Source: DAIDKA01 sp036267975 (GTDB lineage: Bacteria > Pseudomonadota > Gammaproteobacteria > Steroidobacterales > Steroidobacteraceae). From it: a stretch of DNA of 64,000 nucleotides. Shown here in pieces: positions 8,839 to 17,234 of the stretch (positions are counted from its first letter, which is position 1; the number at the start of each line of letters is the position of its first letter). Both the position numbers and the translations under genes were made by a program. The notes under the pieces were generated by a model, which did no database searches, was not told where the DNA came from, and worked only from the letters and a program-made list of their open reading frames with translations. Where the stretch lies: contig DATAVA010000062.1 of assembly GCA_036267975.1 (NCBI GenBank), forward strand, positions 7,032-71,031. The letters are read 5' to 3'.

Positions 8839-10424
8839 TCACCGATGTGCGGCAGCTCCATGGGCGTCGCCCCGCTGGCGCGGACAACAATTCCGCGGCC
8901 AAGCTGCGACTTCCGAATGCCGTAGAGGAAATAGATCACTATTCCCACCGCAAGATAAATCAGAAAAAAGTTTCGTGTCGTGGGTGTCGCCATCAAGCTC
9001 AATAACAACACCGCGCACATTGCCGCTCCGATCACTGGAGTGAAGGGGTACAAAGGCGTCTTGAAGGGCCGCACCAGTGCGGGTTCGGAGATGCGCAAAT
9101 AAATTACCGTGATACATACAAGCGCAAAGGCGGCGAGCGAACCCACGTTGGCAAGGTCGCCTAATGTATCCAGCGAAACAAAACCGGCCGCTCCCATCGC
9201 AGCGACACCCACGATGATGGTATTGACCCACGGGGTGCGGAATCTCTTGTGAACGTAGGCCAGTGCTGTCGGCAGGAGACCATCCTTGGACATGGTGTAG
9301 AAGATACGCGTTTGGCCGTAGAGCAGGACGAGCATGACGCTTGTCAGCCCCGCAATAGCACCCACCTTTACAACCAGGGCGAACCACCGAAGACCGATAT
9401 AGTCAGCCGCCAAGGCGAGAGGCGCCGGAACGTCCAATAGATGGTAGGGAACGATTCCGACAAGCACGGCGGAAGTGGCGATGTATAACACCGTGCAGAT
9501 CGCCAAGGCGCCCAGGATTCCGATAGGCATGTCCTTGCCTGGGTTGCGCGATTCCGCGCCGGCTGTCGAGACCGCCTCGAAGCCCAGATAAGCGAAGAAA
9601 ATCACGGCTGCGCCATGGATCACCCCTACCATCCCATATTTAGCGGAATTATCTCCGGTGATGACAGCCATTAGAGCCCGGCCGATCCGGGGCCAGAAGC
9701 CCATTGCCGTGCCCGGCGCCGGCGGCGGGATTTGTGCCGGGACCAGCGGAGTCCAATTTGCTGGATGCACATAGCGCGACCCGATGACAATAAAGGCGAG
9801 CACTATCGAGACTTTGATAACCACAATAACGTTATTAACCGCCGCCGATTCCGACACGCCGCGCACCAAGATCAACGTCACTAACGCAACTATCGCGACA
9901 GCTGGCAGATTCATCAGGCCGATAGCGATGACATGGCCAGCTGGGTCCCTGATTGGAACGCCGGGCGCAGCTGTCAGTGTTGTAGGGATGGCCATCCCCA
10001 TGTCGCGCAGCAGGCTAACGAAATACCCCGACCAGCTCACTGCGACGGTTGAGGCAGCGAGGCCGTACTCCAGCAGCAGCAGCAGACCCATGATCCAAGC
10101 TGCTCCTTCACCCATGGATACGTAGGTGTACGAATAGGCAGAACCCGAAACGGGGAGGGCTGAGGCCAGCTCTGCATAGCAAAGAGCGACAAAAGCGCAA
10201 AGGAATCCGGTGATCACAAATGAGACCGTGATCGCGGGGCCGGCGAACTGGGCCGCCGCGCGGCCCGTTAGTACAAAAATGCCCGCACCAATGATGCAGC
10301 CAATTCCAAGTAGAATCAGGTTCAGCGCACCGAGGGAGCGCTTAAGTTCTCCGTGCTGGTGCTCTGCGTGAATTTGATCGACTGACTTGCGCAAGAAAAT
10401 GCGCCCTATTCCCCTGCTAACCAT
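8835..10424 (-). CDS. APC-family amino-acid permease
   Basis: 529 residues with about twelve hydrophobic segments. The TM1 signature GIGCIIGAGIFVLTG is the unwound substrate-binding helix of APC transporters, and the length and C-terminus resemble the YhdG/cationic amino-acid transporter subgroup. The substrate cannot be read from the sequence. It lies 116 bases downstream of the di-heme peroxidase on the same strand, so it may be the last gene of the glycine-riboswitch operon; if so, import of glycine or another released amino acid would make sense (inference). Its 3' end touches the truncated integrase. Confidence 0.88.
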   Translation of the reverse strand: MVSRGIGRIFLRKSVDQIHAEHQHGELKRSLGALNLILLGIGCIIGAGIFVLTGRAAAQFAGPAITVSFVITGFLCAFVALCYAELASALPVSGSAYSYTYVSMGEGAAWIMGLLLLLEYGLAASTVAVSWSGYFVSLLRDMGMAIPTTLTAAPGVPIRDPAGHVIAIGLMNLPAVAIVALVTLILVRGVSESAAVNNVIVVIKVSIVLAFIVIGSRYVHPANWTPLVPAQIPPPAPGTAMGFWPRIGRALMAVITGDNSAKYGMVGVIHGAAVIFFAYLGFEAVSTAGAESRNPGKDMPIGILGALAICTVLYIATSAVLVGIVPYHLLDVPAPLALAADYIGLRWFALVVKVGAIAGLTSVMLVLLYGQTRIFYTMSKDGLLPTALAYVHKRFRTPWVNTIIVGVAAMGAAGFVSLDTLGDLANVGSLAAFALVCITVIYLRISEPALVRPFKTPLYPFTPVIGAAMCAVLLLSLMATPTTRNFFLIYLAVGIVIYFLYGIRKSQLGRGIVVRASGATPMELPHIGD

Positions 10425-10540
10425 CCGTCGATTTCCCCTGTATTGACAGCGCCTGTAAAACCATGGCAGCGCTTGTGCGCTCCCACAAATGAGCCCGATT
10501 GCGCTCTTATCCTGCAGCCTTTAAGTTCGCGATCCGCAAA

Positions 10541-12094
10541 TTAGAATCGATAGCGATTGGTGGACGGAGAACACTCCGAAATCCACTTCTTCAAAATTGG
10601 TCTCTCATCTAACCCTGGACTATGCACAGCTGTGCGCACAACTGTTCCAGGAACTGCACGGGATCTCGCGCGCTGCGGGGCGCGAATCGTCGTGCCACGA
10701 TGATCAAAGAGACCTTCGGGTGACCGAAATATAGACTGTCCTGGCGCAGAACCTGACGCGCCTGCCAAACCAGACTCCGGCACGATCCGCCGGGGCGGCC
10801 CCAGCAACGCCGCGGTTGGCGGTGGCGATGTCAGGGCCCTGAGGAATGCAATCAGATCCTGTCTTTGCGGGGCCGTCAGGTGCGGCACCAAATTCAAGGT
10901 CTTTTCGCGCTGTCCGATCCAGTGATGCTGCTCAGGTGGCGCAGCTCCGGCATAAAAATTCAACACCTCCTCCAGCGTGGCGAAGCGCCCGTCGTGCATG
11001 TACGGCGCCGTCCGGGCGACATTGCGCAGGCTCGGCGTCTTGAAGGCTCCGAGCATCGAGTCCGGGGAGGGCAAGAACCGCAGCCGCTCGTCTGCTGCGG
11101 CACCACCAGAATCGCTGAAGGCGCCGGCGGAATTGAAGGGATCTGCTCCTACCTGATGGATGCCGCCACCCCGTCCCGCATCGGCCACCTCGCCCGGCAG
11201 CAGCGGCAGGCCCAGGTTGTGAAACTGGCCATCACTGAACGCCGGACCTGCATGACACAGCTCGCAATGAGCCGGGCCTACGAACAGCCGCAGCCCCTGC
11301 TTGGCCGCCGGTGACAGGGCCTCCTCGGCCGCCGCATCGCGGGATCTGAGGCCGGCGACGTAGCGATCGAAAGCAGAGTCCCCGACCACGAGCCGCCGCT
11401 CGTAGGCCTCAATGGCCTTGCCGAGATTACCGTAGGCGCGATCGACGGCCGCGCGGTCCGCAGCCGCCATACCCATCCAGGCAGCATTCACCACTGCGTC
11501 CAACTTGGGGTCCGGGCGGGCGTGCGCCGGAAACCGCCGGTCGTCCAGCGGCGGCAATGGTCCGAAAACCGCCTGATATGCTCCGCGCAGCACCGGATCG
11601 CCGAACACGACGTGCAGAATATGCAGGCGATCGCTGCCGGCCTCGCGCGGATTCTCGATGGGTTTGAGGGCCTGCGACCATTGCGAATCGCTGCGCCCGT
11701 CCCAGAAGAACCATTGCCCGAAGGCCGCATTCAGCAGCGAGGGCGTATTGCGCGTGCCGGTGCCCAGCCCCTTTGCGACCGGCAATCCGTCAGTGAAGGC
11801 GCGCGCGGGCTGGTGGCAGGTGGCACACGCCACCCGCCCATTGGCGGACAGGCGCGCATCGTAGAACAGAGCCTGTCCGAGACGCGCGGCGGCCGGATGG
11901 TCCGCGACGGCATCGGTGGGGTCTGGCGCCGGCCGGCCCAGCGGCGAGTGACGGTAGATCGCGGCGAGTTCGTCCGCCGTGTAGAGCGCCTTGTCGTCTG
12001 GGCAGCTCGCGGCATGGACGGTGATGGCAGGCGGTACGATGAGACCGGCCACGACCAGAACCAGCAGCGCGACAGCCCGCAGCCCTGCGAACAT
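10541..12094 (-). CDS. Di-heme cytochrome c peroxidase / MauG-family protein
   Basis: 517 residues from the ATG that follows the upstream stop after one base. A signal sequence covers about 1-28 (ALLVLVVAGLIVPP, cut near VHA-AS). Two heme c sites, CATCH (90-94) and CELCH (277-281), define a bacterial di-heme peroxidase, and FWDGRSDS and MHDGRF are family segments. It acts in the periplasm, reducing peroxide or oxidising a partner protein as MauG does. After the domain end at FLRALTSPPP there are about 95 further residues rich in Arg and Pro with no recognisable fold. It is co-directional with the TonB/ABC operon. Confidence 0.85.
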   Translation of the reverse strand: MFAGLRAVALLVLVVAGLIVPPAITVHAASCPDDKALYTADELAAIYRHSPLGRPAPDPTDAVADHPAAARLGQALFYDARLSANGRVACATCHQPARAFTDGLPVAKGLGTGTRNTPSLLNAAFGQWFFWDGRSDSQWSQALKPIENPREAGSDRLHILHVVFGDPVLRGAYQAVFGPLPPLDDRRFPAHARPDPKLDAVVNAAWMGMAAADRAAVDRAYGNLGKAIEAYERRLVVGDSAFDRYVAGLRSRDAAAEEALSPAAKQGLRLFVGPAHCELCHAGPAFSDGQFHNLGLPLLPGEVADAGRGGGIHQVGADPFNSAGAFSDSGGAAADERLRFLPSPDSMLGAFKTPSLRNVARTAPYMHDGRFATLEEVLNFYAGAAPPEQHHWIGQREKTLNLVPHLTAPQRQDLIAFLRALTSPPPTAALLGPPRRIVPESGLAGASGSAPGQSIFRSPEGLFDHRGTTIRAPQRARSRAVPGTVVRTAVHSPGLDERPILKKWISECSPSTNRYRF

Positions 12095-12095
12095 G

Positions 12096-12542
12096 TCAGC
12101 CGCCGCAGCACTGCAGTGGGATATCCGCAGTCGCGCTGCGCGTCCCCTCATGGACCTGCACCCGCACCGTCCAAGGCCCCTGCATGTGGAACATCATGCC
12201 CTGCACGACGAAGCGTCCCGGGTGCTTCTCAACTATCGGCGCGCTCTGCATGCCGTGCATGAATTCATGGCCGCTGCCATGCATCATCCCCGCCGAAACC
12301 TCGACGCTGGCGTCCGGGAGCGGCCGGCCGGGAGTCCGATCGTCATAGACCGCCAGCTGCAGCGTGAAGAATTTCCCCAGCGGAATTGGATTCGGAACCG
12401 AGACCACATCAATCCGATAATGGTGATCGGTCGTGAAAACGCGCATGGCCCGCGCCGTAACGGGCGTGGCCTGCGCATATGCCGGCATGACGGCGGCCAG
12501 GGCCGCATACAGCCCAAGCAGCACTGCAAGTGTGGTACGCAT
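12096..12542 (-). CDS. Periplasmic Met/His-rich YtkA/FixH-like protein
   Basis: 148 residues with a signal peptide (LAVLLGLYAALAAVMPAYA). The mature part is a beta-sandwich-like segment (NPIPLGKFFTLQLAVYD ... GPWTVRVQVHEG) similar to YtkA/FixH-type domains. It has a dense Met/His stretch, AGMMHGSGHEFMHGMQ, and GMMFHMQG, of the sort that binds Cu(I) or other soft metals. GGAGAG sits 6 bases before the ATG. It is followed after one base by the di-heme peroxidase, so the two probably work together. The function is inferred from composition only. Confidence 0.7.
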   Translation of the reverse strand: MRTTLAVLLGLYAALAAVMPAYAQATPVTARAMRVFTTDHHYRIDVVSVPNPIPLGKFFTLQLAVYDDRTPGRPLPDASVEVSAGMMHGSGHEFMHGMQSAPIVEKHPGRFVVQGMMFHMQGPWTVRVQVHEGTRSATADIPLQCCGG

Positions 12543-12561
12543 GTCATATCTCTCCAGTGTG

Positions 12562-13899
12562 TCAGCCTATCCCGTCCGTCCGCGGCACGCAGTGCGCCGC
12601 ACCCTGGTCCAGCACCGCGACCTGCGGTGTGGACACCACTTCCGCCAGCACGCGCCAGGGATCCTGGCCGGTGCAGGCGCTGCGGGCCTCTACGTAATGG
12701 CGCACCCTTTCCCGCGCCGCGGTGTAGCCCAGCGTGTAGGCACCCTCTTCATCCAGGAAGCGCAGCAGCGCCTGCGGACTGCCGATGAGGGCGGAGGTCT
12801 CGAGTTCGGCAGCTGCCTCCCCAAACGATGTGCGCCCGTCCCGGTAGGCGGCGAGGATCGGTACTGTGGCCACGGACAGATCCGCCACGAAGGCGCTCAC
12901 CCGTTCGTAACGCTCGGCCAGTGCCGGATCGATGCCCGCGAGCGGAAATAGCACCTGGCGGTCGAATGCCACCCGCTCGGCCACTGGAAATGCCAACTCA
13001 ATGCCGAAATTCGCGGCACCTTCGCGTAGCACGGAAACCGGTGAATGCAGCATCGCAATGGTGTCTTCCACCGCCGGACCTGCCTTCTGCTCCATCAGCA
13101 GGAACTGCGCGTGATGGCCGGGATAAGCCTCGTGACAGGCGACGTCGAGCGCCTGCCCAACCAATGCCACGGCCTGCGGATTGATCTGGAGCGTGCTGCG
13201 CCCACCGCCGCGGTAGCGGTGCCAGGCCGCCGGCACGTCATCGGTCCATTCCACATCCAGCCGCTCGCCGGCCGGCAGGTTCCAGTGGCGCAGCGTGCGC
13301 GCGCGGCATGCCTGGAGGGCGCGCTCGAACACCACCTTGCGGCGCCCCGGCGGTATCACGAAGTGCGCCTGGTATGCCTCGAGCCGCTCCGCCACGCCGC
13401 CCGGTCCGGGCAGCAGCGCATCGAGCGCGCGCAAGGTGCGCTGTGTCGCTCGCGAATCAGCCACCGGCATGCTCATGGCGTAGACCGCCGCCGCCTCCTG
13501 GGCGAAGCTCAGCTGGTGCGGACGCTGCAATCCGTCAATGAGGGCGGCGAGACTTCTCGCCTGGCCCAGCAGGCGCTCGCCGCGACCACCGGGTGCGCCT
13601 TGCTGCTCGTGGCGGATGTCTGCCTCCAACTCATGCGCCGCCGCGGACAGTTGCGCAAGTGTCCGCGGCGCTGTGGTCGCGGCCGGTGCCAGGGATGGCG
13701 GTCCGAAGTAGGAATCGACTTCGGCCTCATGCCCGGGCACATGTCCGAGCTGCAGGGCCAGTGACACAAACGCGTCGGCCAGCGGCTGCACCGGATCCGG
13801 TCCGCCTGCCGCGCAGGAAGGCCGGCATCCGAATGCCAGAATCATCAGGGCTGCGAGGGCGGGCAGCCAAGGCGTCCATGTCGATACGGGCGGGCTCAT
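12562..13899 (-). CDS. DUF885-like putative metallopeptidase
   Basis: 445 residues with an N-terminal hydrophobic signal (ALAALMILAFGC; the Cys could be a lipobox). The motif HEAYPGHH at 256-263 is the zinc-binding type seen in DUF885 proteins (HEA-x-PGHH). The C-terminal half is helical (LREGAANFGIELAFP supplies a downstream Glu). It probably cleaves peptides in the periplasm or at the membrane. It lies between the third permease (9-base gap) and the Met/His-rich protein (19-base gap) in the long operon. Confidence 0.7.
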   Translation of the reverse strand: MSPPVSTWTPWLPALAALMILAFGCRPSCAAGGPDPVQPLADAFVSLALQLGHVPGHEAEVDSYFGPPSLAPAATTAPRTLAQLSAAAHELEADIRHEQQGAPGGRGERLLGQARSLAALIDGLQRPHQLSFAQEAAAVYAMSMPVADSRATQRTLRALDALLPGPGGVAERLEAYQAHFVIPPGRRKVVFERALQACRARTLRHWNLPAGERLDVEWTDDVPAAWHRYRGGGRSTLQINPQAVALVGQALDVACHEAYPGHHAQFLLMEQKAGPAVEDTIAMLHSPVSVLREGAANFGIELAFPVAERVAFDRQVLFPLAGIDPALAERYERVSAFVADLSVATVPILAAYRDGRTSFGEAAAELETSALIGSPQALLRFLDEEGAYTLGYTAARERVRHYVEARSACTGQDPWRVLAEVVSTPQVAVLDQGAAHCVPRTDGIG

Positions 13900-13908
13900 T
13901 GCCTCGGC

Positions 13909-15258
13909 TCACTCCACGCGCAGAGCCTGAATGGGGTCCAGCAGCGAGGCGCGCCGTGCGGGGTAGCCGCCGAACACCAGCCCCACCAGGGCCGCGATAC
14001 CAAACGCGAGTGCCATGACGGCGACCGATACACTTGTTGGCCAGCCCAGCGTCCAACCGACAGTCCGCGCCGACACCACACCTAGTACCAGTCCGATCAC
14101 GCCGCCGATGGCGCTGAGCGCCACCGCCTCGACCAGGAACTGCAGCGCGATGTCCATGCCCCGCGCACCGGTCGCCATGCGCAGTCCGATCTCGCGCGTG
14201 CGTTCGGTGACCGACACCAGCATGATGTTCATGATGCCGATACCGCCGATCACCAGCGATACGCCGGCAATGGCCGCCAGCAGCGCAGTCATGGTGCCGC
14301 TGGCGTGGTCCAGGGTGTTGGTCATCGAATCCAGCGTCACCTCATCCAGCCGCGGCATGTTGGCCAGGGCAAATGCGGCTGCGGGGGTGTACAGCCCCTT
14401 GGTGATGGCCTGCGCCGCCTGCGTCTGCACCGTGAAGTCATCCGGCGTGCCGCCGGCATTACCCGCCGCGGCCATGTAGGTGGTGGCATTCACGGCTTTG
14501 ATGCCATGTCGCTGACGCAGCAGCATCTTGATCTCATCCGCGATGCTCGAAGTGTCACCGGCACGCTGAGCAGCAACCGTGATCCCGTCCAGATGCTGGA
14601 TCCCAAGGCTCTTCTGCAGCGTGGTCCAGGGGATGAACAGTTCCTTGGTCTGCTCCTCGCCGCTGCCGGCAGTGACGCCCACGACGGTATAGCTGGCGCC
14701 GCGTACCGTGATGCTGCCCCCAAGCGGACTTGTTCCCTTGTCAAACAGGTGGCCCGCAAGGGCCTGCCCAACCACCGCGACGTTGGCGGCGGCCTCCACT
14801 TCCTTCGCGGTAAACATGCGGCCGGGTTTGATGTCCCAGGCGTACATGTCGGAGAAGGAGGTGTCCACGCCGTGCACCGGCGTGAACTCGCGCTCCTCAC
14901 CTGCCGCCACGAAGGTGCGGGTATCCACCTGCGGCGACAGATTGATCAGTCCGATCACGTTGTCGCGGATGCCTTGGGCATCGGCGGGAGTCAGCGTAGT
15001 GGCCGACCCGAGGCCGGTGCCAATGCCAACGCTTTCGCCGCCCCGTGTGTAATTACCGGCCCTGACGAAGACCAGGTTGGTGCCAGCGCTCTTTACGTTG
15101 TTCTGCACCGCCGCGCGCGCGCCGTCGCCGAGCGCGACCATGGTCAGCACCGCAGCAACGCCGATGATGATCCCCAGCATTGTGAGCGCGGTGCGCAACC
15201 GATTGCGGTTGAGTGAGCGCAGCGCCAAGCGGATGTTGGTGGGCAACAGTGCGATCAT
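13909..15258 (-). CDS. MacB/FtsX-type ABC transporter permease (third copy)
   Basis: 449 residues. It has an N-terminal TM segment (TALTMLGIIIGVAAVLTM), a large periplasmic MacB_PCD domain, and three C-terminal TM segments with the FtsX signature SLVIGGIGIMNIMLVSVTER followed by TREIGLRMATGA. It has no ATPase domain, so it depends on the operon's single ATPase. GGAG lies 8 bases before the ATG. Related to but clearly distinct from the other two permeases in the operon. Confidence 0.92.
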   Translation of the reverse strand: MIALLPTNIRLALRSLNRNRLRTALTMLGIIIGVAAVLTMVALGDGARAAVQNNVKSAGTNLVFVRAGNYTRGGESVGIGTGLGSATTLTPADAQGIRDNVIGLINLSPQVDTRTFVAAGEEREFTPVHGVDTSFSDMYAWDIKPGRMFTAKEVEAAANVAVVGQALAGHLFDKGTSPLGGSITVRGASYTVVGVTAGSGEEQTKELFIPWTTLQKSLGIQHLDGITVAAQRAGDTSSIADEIKMLLRQRHGIKAVNATTYMAAAGNAGGTPDDFTVQTQAAQAITKGLYTPAAAFALANMPRLDEVTLDSMTNTLDHASGTMTALLAAIAGVSLVIGGIGIMNIMLVSVTERTREIGLRMATGARGMDIALQFLVEAVALSAIGGVIGLVLGVVSARTVGWTLGWPTSVSVAVMALAFGIAALVGLVFGGYPARRASLLDPIQALRVE

Positions 15259-15300
15259 GTCTGGTCTCCGGTGGAAGATACGATTCAGGTGTTCTTGGTG

Positions 15301-16740
15301 TCACTCGGCGCGCAGCGCGATGACGGGGTCGAGGATCGCCGCCCGACGAGCCGGCCCATAGCCGAACACCACGCCGGTAACGGAGGCCATCACCAGCGCC
15401 AGCACCAGCATGGTGGGTGAAATAGCGGTGGCCCAGTGCAGGGTATGGCGCACGGTGGTGAGGCCTGCGGCACCGATGACGACGCCCAGCAATCCACCCA
15501 GCGTCGCCAGCATGATGGCCTCGGCGAGAAACTGCGTCAGTACGTCACGCGTGCGGGCACCCACCGCAACTCGCAGGCCGATCTCGCGCGTCCTGGCCGT
15601 TACCGACACCAGCATGATGTTCATGATGCCGATGCCTCCCACCAGCAACGACACGGCGGCGCCGCCGGCGAGCAGCAGGCTGAAGGTCTGCCCGGCCTTG
15701 CGCAGGCTGCGCGCCATCTGCTCATAGGACGCCTGATCGAGGTTGAAGATGTTGGACCGTACCGAGCGCACCATGCTGGGGCTCATGCCCAGCCCCTTCA
15801 TCGCCGAGGCCGCCTGGGTCTGTACGCGAAAGTCATTGAAGGTATCGGCCGGCAGCTTGTGCAGCTCGCGCAGCTTGCTGTTGATCTTCGCCGCCAGCGG
15901 TGACATCAGATCCACCGCGCTGGCCCGTACCGTTATCAAGTCGTAGTCATTGCGCACAAGCAGCACCCTGGCTTCCGGCAGGTCGGTATACACCTGAGGA
16001 ATGATGGCCTGGGTATCGCCGTCGCGGCTGCTGAACGTGCCCACCACCTGTACGAAGCGGCCGTTGAACTTCAGGGTCTGTCCCACCGGCGTGACCGCGT
16101 TGGGCCAGAGGCGCGCGGCCGCGCCCGCCGGCAGCAACGCCACCTCGGCACCGGCGTTCTGCTCGGCTGGCGTGATCCAGCGCCCGGCGGTCAGCTTCCA
16201 GCCCTGCATCTCGGGCCAGTTGGACTGGAAGCCATTAACGTGCACCACGTCCATCAGCGTGCCGGCATCGGCCGCAAGGCTTACATTGCCATCCATCGAC
16301 GCCGCTACCGCGCTCACATTCTCGATGTCGGACAGCATTGACAACTCTGCGTCGCCGAGCGGCGTGGCCGGACTTTGAAAGCGCGACTTCTTCACTAACG
16401 ACCGCTCGGCCTTTACGTTGGGGTTGTTGCCATTAATGTCCGATGCTGTGCCACCATCGCCGATGGACAACGCGCCGCCGCCCTGCCCTACCTCGCCGCC
16501 GCTGCCATCTTCCTGGCCGCTGCTTGCGGCGCCGGCCGGTGTGAAGTTGCCGGACGTGATGGTGATCAGCGTGGGACCTGCGCTCTGCAGCTGGGCCTCG
16601 ATTCTGTCGTGCGCTCCCAGCCCCAGCCCGGAGACGATCACTACCATGGCCACACCCACGCTCATGCCCAACAGTGTCAGCGACGCCTGCAGGCGGTTGC
16701 GCATCAAGGACCTGACAGTGCTCCCCAGACTGAGGCTCAT
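15301..16740 (-). CDS. MacB/FtsX-type ABC transporter permease (second copy)
   Basis: 479 residues with the same architecture: TM1 (ASLTLLGMSVGVAMVVIVSG), periplasmic domain, then GGIGIMNIMLVSVTARTREI and two more TM segments. Between residues 65 and 110 is a Gly/Ser/Asp-rich insert (SGQEDGSGGEVGQGGG). The ATG overlaps the stop of the His-rich gene (ATGA), which shows translational coupling. No membrane-fusion protein accompanies the set, unlike canonical MacAB-TolC. Confidence 0.92.
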   Translation of the reverse strand: MSLSLGSTVRSLMRNRLQASLTLLGMSVGVAMVVIVSGLGLGAHDRIEAQLQSAGPTLITITSGNFTPAGAASSGQEDGSGGEVGQGGGALSIGDGGTASDINGNNPNVKAERSLVKKSRFQSPATPLGDAELSMLSDIENVSAVAASMDGNVSLAADAGTLMDVVHVNGFQSNWPEMQGWKLTAGRWITPAEQNAGAEVALLPAGAAARLWPNAVTPVGQTLKFNGRFVQVVGTFSSRDGDTQAIIPQVYTDLPEARVLLVRNDYDLITVRASAVDLMSPLAAKINSKLRELHKLPADTFNDFRVQTQAASAMKGLGMSPSMVRSVRSNIFNLDQASYEQMARSLRKAGQTFSLLLAGGAAVSLLVGGIGIMNIMLVSVTARTREIGLRVAVGARTRDVLTQFLAEAIMLATLGGLLGVVIGAAGLTTVRHTLHWATAISPTMLVLALVMASVTGVVFGYGPARRAAILDPVIALRAE

Positions 16741-17234
16741 GTGTGGGCTTCATCATGCGCGCGGTCATGCGCATGGTCGTGATCGGTACGTGGCGGCTGC
16801 GGTGGATGCAGGAAGGTGTCGTACGGGGTGCTGCTGGTGGCCGTCATCAGGTGATAGGTGAAGCCGATGCGCACGATGTCGGCCGGATCCTTCAGGTGCA
16901 CGGCCCCCGTCCAGTAGTTGCCGTCATTGCTGATGTGCATGTCCACCGGCTCCACGCGCTTGTCGGCGTGGCCGACCTCGGCCACGAGGTCGGTGACCTC
17001 TGATGCCGCCAACGGCCGGCGGTGCGCGTCGCTCAGCCACACCTGCAGCTGCTGCCCGCTCTGGGCCACCACCACTTCGTAGTGCATCTCGTCGTGGAAC
17101 TCCATCACCAGGCCGCCGTGCTGGGGGGCGTCGAAGTGCGGAGCGTGCTCGTCGTGGCCCGTAGCCACGCCAGCAGCGCCCAGGGCAAAGAGCAGCGAGA
17201 TGATCAGACCCGGTATGCGCTTGCGTTCATTCAT
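16737..17234 (-). CDS. Small periplasmic His-rich protein, possible metal binder
   Basis: 165 residues from an ATG overlapping the upstream permease stop (ATGAATGA). A signal peptide (GLIISLLFALGAAGVATG) is followed by HDEHAPHFDAPQHGG at the mature N-terminus, and the protein ends DHDHAHDRAHDEAHT. The centre is a beta-rich segment (HYEVVVAQSGQQLQVWLSD). Similar HGG-type proteins accompany heavy-metal efflux systems, but I do not recognise a named family. It is wedged, with overlaps on both sides, between two MacB-type permeases, so it probably serves the transporter. Confidence 0.72.
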   Translation of the reverse strand: MNERKRIPGLIISLLFALGAAGVATGHDEHAPHFDAPQHGGLVMEFHDEMHYEVVVAQSGQQLQVWLSDAHRRPLAASEVTDLVAEVGHADKRVEPVDMHISNDGNYWTGAVHLKDPADIVRIGFTYHLMTATSSTPYDTFLHPPQPPRTDHDHAHDRAHDEAHT

